Origin: Armadillidium nasatum
Lineage: Eukaryota > Arthropoda > Malacostraca > Isopoda > Armadillidiidae
Direction of reading: 5' to 3'
Length of the DNA: 25,000 nucleotides
NCBI GenBank assembly: GCA_009176605.1
Contig: SEYY01000692.1
Coordinates: 12,501 to 37,500 of the forward strand
The notes under the pieces are model-generated. The model was not told the DNA's origin. It did not search any database and saw only the letters and a list, made by a program, of their open reading frames with translations. A program made the translations under genes and the position numbers. Shown piece after piece: positions 14,600-25,000 of this stretch. Position 1 is the stretch's first letter; each line of letters starts with the position of its first letter.

Positions 14600-16620
14600 T
14601 TATTTTCTTCATTAATTTCTGCAACATTCGCAGTCTTCAATACAATTTTCAATTTGTTAAACACCACCTCTCTTTTTTTATACCTCACCGCTTATTTTTG
14701 ACAGAAATTCAGGTGCTTGAGCCTTCTGAAACCAAACCATTGTATGTTTCCTCTACTGTCCCTATCTTCAATTTTCAGCCAAAGGAGGTTGTTATGCATA
14801 TGTGCGCTACGATTTAGTTTACTCTCGTGTCTCTAATATGGAGTCTTCTGAATTTTCCACCATGTGGCTAAAGCTTTCTTGCCCTTTTATGTTTAAATTC
14901 AATTAATCTGTTTCATCTCTTAATTTACTATCCTAAATTCTTTGACTATTTAAACTCCAAAACAAAGAACATTTCATCTTTCTTCTCCTTTCTCAGAAAT
15001 TTTCATATTGGGTGATTTCAATGTTCACCGATGCCAATGACTTTCATCTAGTTTTCATGATACAGCCGGAGAATATGCCTTTCAATTCTCCATCCAAAAC
15101 TACCCCGAGTAGTGGGAGCAGCTTCCTATTAGTACCTCTGATCTCTTGAAGATACCAACATCGCAGACCATTATTTAAACTTCTAATCCTTCTCCTTATA
15201 GAGTCAAACTCTATCTTCCTCTGGGTTCTTCCGATCGTTTTCTTATCTCTGTATTAACTTTTATCTTTTCATGTATTACGAAAGAAAGACTCTCGAGTAA
15301 TTTGAGGAAAAGTTTGTGACATTTTGGTGTCCAAGCTGGTCGGACTTTCAGTCGTACTTCTTTGATTTCCAGTGGAATGGTTATCGCTTACGTGGGAGGG
15401 GTCCCACTGCTTGTGAAGAGCGCGTTACCGAGGTGATTCATTGTATCATGAAGACTACATTATATAATCTTTCCTTCTACTAAACCATACAAACCTTGGT
15501 TTAACTCTGCTTATTCTCTTGCTATTTGTCTAAGAAAATCGTGCAATATATATATTTCATACCGAAAGAGTGAAAAAATCTATTCTTGTTCATTTTAACA
15601 CCTAAAACTCACTTCTCAATACAAAATGCTGTATTTTTTTTTTCGCTCCACTAATATTTTTTTCAGCACAATTGCCGTTGTACATCCTTCAAAAATTGAA
15701 ATTTTTGCTCAGACTTTTGCCACTAATTCAACTGTAGATGATTTCGGAGCTAAACCTCATACTTCAACCCTTCCCCTAACTCATTTATCTAAAATTGTAA
15801 TTTCTTCTAAAGAAGTACATTTCTGCTTTCTCTTAGCTTTACACTGACTAAGAAGGCGTGCAATACTGATGGTATCCCTTCTCTGGATGTCTAAATTTGT
15901 GCTTTTAAGTTTGCACCCTGCTTTGGCAAAATATTTCATCTCTCTTTCTATTTCAACCTTTCCTTCAAGCTGTAAACGTGCTCTCATTTAACATGTGCCG
16001 AAAAAGGGGAGGCCTCTCCAACCTTTCAGCTACCATCCCATTTCTTCAACCTCCGTCCTTTCTAAAGTTTCTTGTTAATAGTTGGAAAAATTTCAAATCT
16101 TCTAATCTTATCTCTGATCGCCAATATGTCTTTCGTAAAAAAGTTCTACTGATGATTTTCTTTCCATTTTTCTCTGACTCTTGGTCCTCTTATCTTCGTA
16201 ATTTCAGTAAATATTTTGGTGCCGCGCAAAACCTATCGAAAGCCTCCGATAGTGTTGCACAAATCGTTGATTTTTAAACTTCTTTCTTTCGGAATTTATC
16301 CTCTCTGATTTTGTTTCCGGTCATTCTATAACAACTGTTGTAGACTGAAACAGTTCTTCAATTACGTCTATAAATAGTGGTGTTACTCAGGGATTTGTAG
16401 TAACTCCAACTCTTCTTCGAGTTTTCATTAAAGACCTTCTCTCAATTACTTAATCACGCATCCACTCCTATGCGAACTACTAAACCCTACATTACTTCTT
16501 CCAATTTGAATGACGCCACTCCCAACGGCAGTTAATTGACGCAAGAATGATGACCTTGGAGCAACTGACCTATGATCTTCCTTGTATTTCAACTTGAGCA
16601 GAGAGAATAAGGTTATTTTC
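14600..16620 (+). pseudogene. Decayed LINE-A copy: endonuclease, linker, RT start
   Basis: The plus strand follows the same order as the minus-strand LINE-A but is much more decayed. FCNIRSL, FVKHHLSFF and LFLTEIQVLE are the endonuclease N-terminus. Later come WSDFQSYFFDFQWNGY (about 15342-15390) and KIEIFAQTFATNSTVDD (about 15690-15740). The RT pieces include VPKKGRP, SGVTQGF near 16380, an HSYA.Y.TLHY trace of the YADD block near 16460 and [15 protein letters not shown] near 16540. The EN GDFN box and the RT aspartates are disrupted. Antisense to the PIWI gene. Confidence 0.75.
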
Positions 16621-17261
<641 letters not shown>

Positions 17262-17285
17262 TATTTTATTTACTTTTTTTTTTAC

Positions 17286-17322
17286 CTATGGTGGACAAAG
17301 GCCTACTACATTACCACCAGAG
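17286..17322 (-). other. LINE-A 3'-terminal hairpin, copy 3
   Basis: The arms CTATGGTGG (17286-17294) and CCACCAGAG (17314-17322) pair at all but one position. The loop keeps the AGGCC-type core seen in the other two copies. Confidence 0.6.
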
Positions 17323-17351
17323 TTAGGGAACAAGTCAGAAATCAGGTCAAT

Positions 17352-17761
17352 TTAAAAGGCTGACATGTCACGATACATGGCTTTTAAAGGTCTGTAAGTC
17401 AAAGGAAGTTTGGAAAATAGATTAAGGGAGTGTGTTCTTGACTTTACCAGTGAAGTACATGTAAGATTACGCATAGTGGTTGTCTGGGGTCGGATAATTG
17501 TACAGAGAAAGGATGAATGTGTGTAGAAAGGCATGCCGCACGATCCCTCCTCAATGGAGGTGGTATGCGACGGGAAAGTTCAAAAGAACAATGTCTATTG
17601 TAATAGCGATAGCATAGAGAGAGTGGCGCAACAGTTCGACGGGCTGAAATAGACTGGAGAGAATTAGTTATAGCAGAAGAACTAATAAGACGAATAGCTC
17701 TATACTCCCACCTTTTCAAGAAAAGCTGTGAGAGTGGAACCACCCCAGATGTGTGATGCAT
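17352..17761 (-). pseudogene. LINE-A ORF2 C-terminal region
   Basis: It carries YRAIRLISSSAI, LSLCYRYYNRHCSFEL and RIPPPLRRDRAACLST, then [10 protein letters not shown] frameshift follows near 17475, and the final ORF end aligns with [10 protein letters not shown] of the younger copies but with substitutions and a stop. About 80 percent alike by eye to 16841-17131 in inverted orientation. Confidence 0.8.
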
Positions 17762-17849
17762 ATGCTATACAGGGGCGAACAACACTCCTATAAAGAACAA
17801 ACAACTAGGTGGAGTGAAGAAATTCTGAAGGCGCCTCAGAACATCTAAT

Positions 17850-18720
17850 CTATTGGAAGCTTGCTTTAGAACGAGAAGTAATGATCTTTCCAAGAAAGAT
17901 CATGAGAAAAAGAAACACCAAGAATATTGAGGACAGATGAAGGTTTGAGTTGAGTGTTTTCGAAGAAGATGTCATAGTTGTGTGGAAGGTTGTGTCCAGA
18001 GATGGAGAAATTGAGTTTTTGAGGCATTGAAAACGACCATGTTTTCTCTGCCCCAATTTGAAATACGAAAAAAAAAGAGGTTAGTTGCCCCAAGGTTATC
18101 CTTCTTAAATCTATCAACTGCTGTTCGGAGGGACGTCTTTAAAATTGAAAGGAGTAGTGAAGGGTGGAGTCATCGGCATAGGAGTGTATTGGAGACAAAG
18201 AAATAGAGAGGAGGTCACTGATGAAATTAGAAAAAGAGTTGGGGATACGATAGATCTTTGAAGAACACCACTATTTACAGATTTATTGGGAGAACAGTGG
18301 CCGTCTACAACAGCTGATATAGAACGACCGGAAAGGAAATTAGAAGGTCACAGAGAGAAGGATACATTCTGAAAGAGGAAAGTGTAGAAATCAAAACTTT
18401 GTGCCAGACTCTATCGAAGGCTTTCGATATATCTAGCGCAACAGCAAAACTCACAGAAACCACGAAGAGCGGAGAACCAAGAGTCAGAAAGTAAGGAAGA
18501 AGATTACCAGTAGAACTTTCTTTACGAAAGCCATACTGGCGAATAGAGATAAGATTAGAAGAATTAAGGTTCTTCCAAATCTTCATGTTAAGGATAGATT
18601 CGAAAACTTTAGAAAGAACGGAGGTTAAAGAAATAGGACGTTAGTTAAAAGGGTTGAGAGGGGTTCCCCTTCTTCGGCACAGAGAGAGCAGAAATGACGT
18701 CTTTAGAAGAAATTACAATG
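17850..18720 (-). pseudogene. LINE-A reverse transcriptase
   Basis: Recognisable blocks in order: NLNSSNLISIRQYGFRKESS (QYGFRK..ST, about 18505-18570), then VALDISKAFDRVWHKVLIST (catalytic Asp of LDISKAFD, about 18400-18450), LSGRSISAVVDG, and SYADDSTLHYS with an intact YADD active site at 18169-18180. Then come KLNFS and SSVLNILGVSFSHDLSWKDH, the thumb-region ILGV motif. RT copies LINE RNA at the nicked target. At least three frame changes break the ORF, but both catalytic Asp motifs remain. Confidence 0.85.
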
Positions 18721-19027
18721 TTAGGCATAAGGGTTGGAGGAGAAGGAATAGCTCCGGAATCGTTTAACGCAGAGTTAGATGCAAAAGTTTGAGCAAAGAT
18801 TTCAGCTTTAGTGGAAGGTAAAATGGCAGCTGTGCCATCAGAAGAAACTAGAGGAGAGAAAGAGGAAGAAGTAAAGTTAGAGTTGACATTTTTTGAAAAA
18901 TGCCAGAAAGGACGAGAGGAAGAGGAAACAGAAAGATTATTGCATTTGCGACGGAGAAAAGAGTTTTTGGTATCTTGAAGAATAGATTTTGCAGGATTAC
19001 GGAATGAAATATAAATTGCATGAGTTT

Positions 19028-20141
19028 CTAGAGTTTGATGACAATAGTAATCTCTGAAGACAGCTTCCCTGCGGCGAATAGCCCAAGAACAAGTAGAGTT
19101 AAACCAAAATTTGATAGGCTTAGTAGAAGGGAAAGAATTTGGAATGTACGCCTCCAGCTCGGTAATGAGCTCTGCACACTCCGAGGGACCCTCCCATGAA
19201 AGCAGTAATCATTCCATGGGAAATCAGTGAAGTACAACCGGAAGTCAGACCAGTTAGCAGCACTGAAGTGCCAAAAATGTCTCCTCGCCGAAGGTGGGGC
19301 CATTATTGCGGAAGAATTGAAGAGCAAGAACAAGATACGGAGATAAAGTGATCAGATGAGCCCAAAGGAGGAAAGAGTTTAACAGTATAATGAAAAGGAT
19401 AAGAGGTTAAGAAAAGATCAAGTATGTTGGGTTTATCATCAAGACAGTCATGGATACGGTTAGGGAGTTGCACCAACTGCTCAATGTTGCTTTGGATAGA
19501 AACGTCGTACGCGAGTACACAAGCTGGGTCATGAGAACTAAATGAAAGCCATTGGTGGTGGTGAACATTGAAATCACCTAAAATGATGATTTCGGAGAAA
19601 GGAGAAGAAAGAATGTGCTCTTTTTTGGAGTTAAAATAGTCGAAGAATTTTTTATAGTCGATATAATTAGGAGATAAATAGACACAGAACAAATAAATTT
19701 AGAAGTGGAATTGCAAGAAAGCTTGCGACAAAGTAGAGAATTCAGTAGACTCCAAATTAGAGAAACGACAGCAAATACCATCGTTGTGCAACATCTGAGT
19801 TTGACTGAAAACTGAGGATAGAGAGAGTAGAAGGTAACAGAATAAAGTTTGCTGTCAGCACACTCAAGCACCTGAGTTTCGGTTAAGAACAAGAGATGAG
19901 GTTTAGAAGAAGAGAGATGGTGTTCAACAAAGGGGAAATTAGAAAAAGGACCGCGAATGTTATAGAATTTAAATAAGAAAGAACACCGTGCACTGGGGCC
20001 AGCCAGACGCGGGGTCCTTGCGCATCATCCAGTCATCGGAGCAGCCAACTCCTAAGTGATAATGAAGTGAAGAGTGGATGAGGGGCATTCTTTAGATGTC
20101 GCCTCTCGAAGCAACTCCGAGCCTGCTTTAAGTTTCGCCAT
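19028..20141 (-). pseudogene. LINE-A endonuclease (EEP family) and linker
   Basis: From ATG at 20141 (MAKLKAGSELLREA) the sequence is broken by stops before the domain proper. That domain starts FYNIRGPFSNF, then HHLSSSKPHLLFLTETQVLE with the metal-binding Glu of LTET. It continues with FICSVYLSPN, IIILGDFNVHHHQW (GDFN box, 19561-19578), NILDLFLTS and LGSSDHFISVS (SDH box near 19348). These are the hallmarks of apurinic-like LINE endonucleases that nick the target DNA. After it, a linker with WSDFRLYFTDFPWNDY and FWFNSTCS leads to the RT. Frame changes occur near 19690 and 19310. Confidence 0.85.
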
Positions 20142-21581
<1,440 letters not shown>

Positions 21582-21614
21582 CTGTAATGAAAGAAAATGC
21601 CTTGTATTATTAAG

Positions 21615-21861
<247 letters not shown>

Positions 21862-21907
21862 TTTAATGTATTCGATCTGCGAGAGAGTTAGCAGACCTTA
21901 ATTATTA

Positions 21908-23512
<1,605 letters not shown>

Positions 23513-23559
23513 ATATATATATACTCGTAATAGATTTTTTTTTTATGTGATGCATATTG

Positions 23560-24110
23560 TCCCTCATGAACATTTAGTAAGTTAAAATTTTCATCAGACA
23601 TGATCTCTTGGCTATCAAGATATCACTGCTCATAAAGAACAAACATTCCACGCAGCGCTGGAGGAAATGGCTGTTTTGTACTTTATAAACAAGTCTACCA
23701 TTATCTGTTCACCCAAGAAGGCATCATGGTTTAGCAAGTCCTTGGAGATGGTCTCCAGTCAGGTTTTAACCAAGTTTTCGGCCTTTCCCTTGAATGACCG
23801 ATGGTTTCTATTACCCTTTTGTCTTACGTAACAGCATAAAAATATCATATTCCTCTTCATCGTTATTCCTGTTTCCACTGTTGCTTCCCACCTCAGCTTC
23901 GTCAAAATGTTGCCTAAGGGCCTTTTCAACTTAATTTTTTGCAACACTGTTATCATAGTAACTTTCACACCACATAAGGCGAAATCTGGGGTGGAAGGCG
24001 GTATCCAACTAGCATTCTTCATTCTCCAAGAGTGATTCAAATCTTTTTTCAATGACTGCCAAATACCTCGACCAACGGTTTGCAGTAAGCGAGATCAGTT
24101 GACTGTAAAT
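23560..24110 (-). pseudogene. hAT transposase relic, C-terminal half
   Basis: In the minus-strand frame with YLAVIEKRFESLL then ENEEC, a stop, LDTAFHPRFRLMW, the pattern matches hAT transposases (RF..L.....Y..AT.L.PRFKL). VEKALRQHFDEAE and an acidic NNDEEEYD linker follow. Near 23560-23640, SSDILIAKRSCLM and MFMRDNM resemble the hATC block (AGDI...KR..L........F.R.N). At least five in-frame stops. A DNA transposase when intact; dead here. Confidence 0.65.
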
Positions 24111-24602
<492 letters not shown>

Positions 24603-24790
24603 TCTCAAAAAAATGGAAACGACAGAAGAATGCGTAAATGATACATCGACTACTCAGAATCAAAGATGGCACCTCAGGATCTCGGGTGTTACTTGGGATA
24701 GGTAAACTATAACTTGTGTATTAAGGGTCAGTTGCTTTTAGGTCAACATTTTATGCGAATTCAAGTTAGGTATGCATGCATTTACAATTA
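24603..24790 (+). mobile_element. Presumed 5' region of a Tc1-like element
   Basis: Non-coding sequence before the Tc1-like transposase start. It begins TTCTCAAAAAAATGGAAACG directly after a short (TA)n, the kind of TA target Tc1 elements use. The inverted terminus cannot be verified because the element runs out of the window. Confidence 0.35.
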
Positions 24791-25000
24791 CAAAGTTTCA
24801 AAGTAGTCAAATTGTTAGTGCCCACCTAACAGATGCGGCTGTGAAAAAAAAAGTGGCAGTGTGATTTGATATATCGCGAAGTACTGTATCCAAGATCATG
24901 AAAGCATATTATTCTTCCGGAAAAATATTTTCAGATAAACACCAGCATGTACGTAAGTTAAAACTGGGTGACATAAATAGAGGAGAATTTGGTAGGATTA
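24791..25000 (+). pseudogene. Tc1-like transposase N-terminus, cut by window end
   Basis: Frame from about 24796: FQSSQIVSAHLTDAA, VKKKVAV, a stop near 24859, then FDISRSTVSKIMKAYYSSGK and a basic KHQHVRKLKLGD segment. This matches the first helix-turn-helix and the GRK.KL.D hinge of Tc1 transposases (GISQSTVSKVM..., SAK...GRK.KL). That region binds the terminal inverted repeats; the DDE domain would follow outside the window. The internal stop suggests an inactive copy. Confidence 0.75.

Noticed and set aside
23759..24052. 97-codon open frame as a host gene
   Set aside because: It is the shifted shadow of a hAT transposase relic whose recognisable residues (KRFESLL, HPRFRLMW) lie in a neighbouring frame.

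Overview
This is animal nuclear DNA. It holds a spliced protein gene with canonical GT-AG introns, many decayed transposons, and about nineteen long, nearly pure (AT)n arrays totalling roughly 2.4 kb, about a tenth of the window. There are no bacterial operons. An arthropod, perhaps a crustacean or arachnid, fits best: LINE, gypsy, hAT, DUF4817-type mariner and Tc1 relics occur together, and there is a tiny TTAGG-like run at 12704-12720. This assignment is weak. Decapod crustaceans are known for very high microsatellite content, but the sequence does not prove it.

The one host gene I can support is a PIWI-clade Argonaute on the minus strand. Three exons are present: 21581-21387 (65 codons), 9602-9195 (136 codons) and 757-569 (63 codons). 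All have phase-0 boundaries, no stops, and canonical acceptors and donors. Together they give 264 continuous residues from the end of MID into the PIWI catalytic domain. Both catalytic aspartates and the glutamate-finger position are kept. The 5' exons must lie beyond base 25000. The last exons, with the catalytic histidine, must lie left of base 1. Almost everything else in the window is therefore intron: 8437 bp between the two left exons, 11784 bp between the two right ones, and parts of two flanking introns.

Layout from left to right. 1-507: 3' end of a LINE. 569-757: PIWI exon. 758-9194: intron with a LINE-A relic, a complete hAT-type MITE inside an (AT)n array, a hAT transposase C-terminus, a truncated gypsy element (gag, protease, RT, part of RNase H), further hAT ends, a LINE-A scrap and a DUF4817-type mariner relic. 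9195-9602: PIWI exon. 9603-21386: intron with a LINE-A 3' end, LINE-C, a second gypsy relic (RNase H and integrase), a decayed plus-strand LINE-A, a fresh plus-strand LINE-A 3' end, and a 3.2 kb minus-strand LINE-A meeting it tail to tail. 21387-21581: PIWI exon, closely flanked by (AT)n on both sides. 21582-25000: intron with a tRNA-like foldback, a hAT end, LINE-B, a hAT transposase relic, a LINE tail and the start of a Tc1-like transposase.

The most notable patterns are these. Transposon pieces of several unrelated classes end exactly at (AT)n arrays. The LINE-A 3' terminus has a hairpin that covaries between copies. hAT-like termini share one architecture but carry different repeat words. 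All of this sits inside a gene whose family silences transposons.
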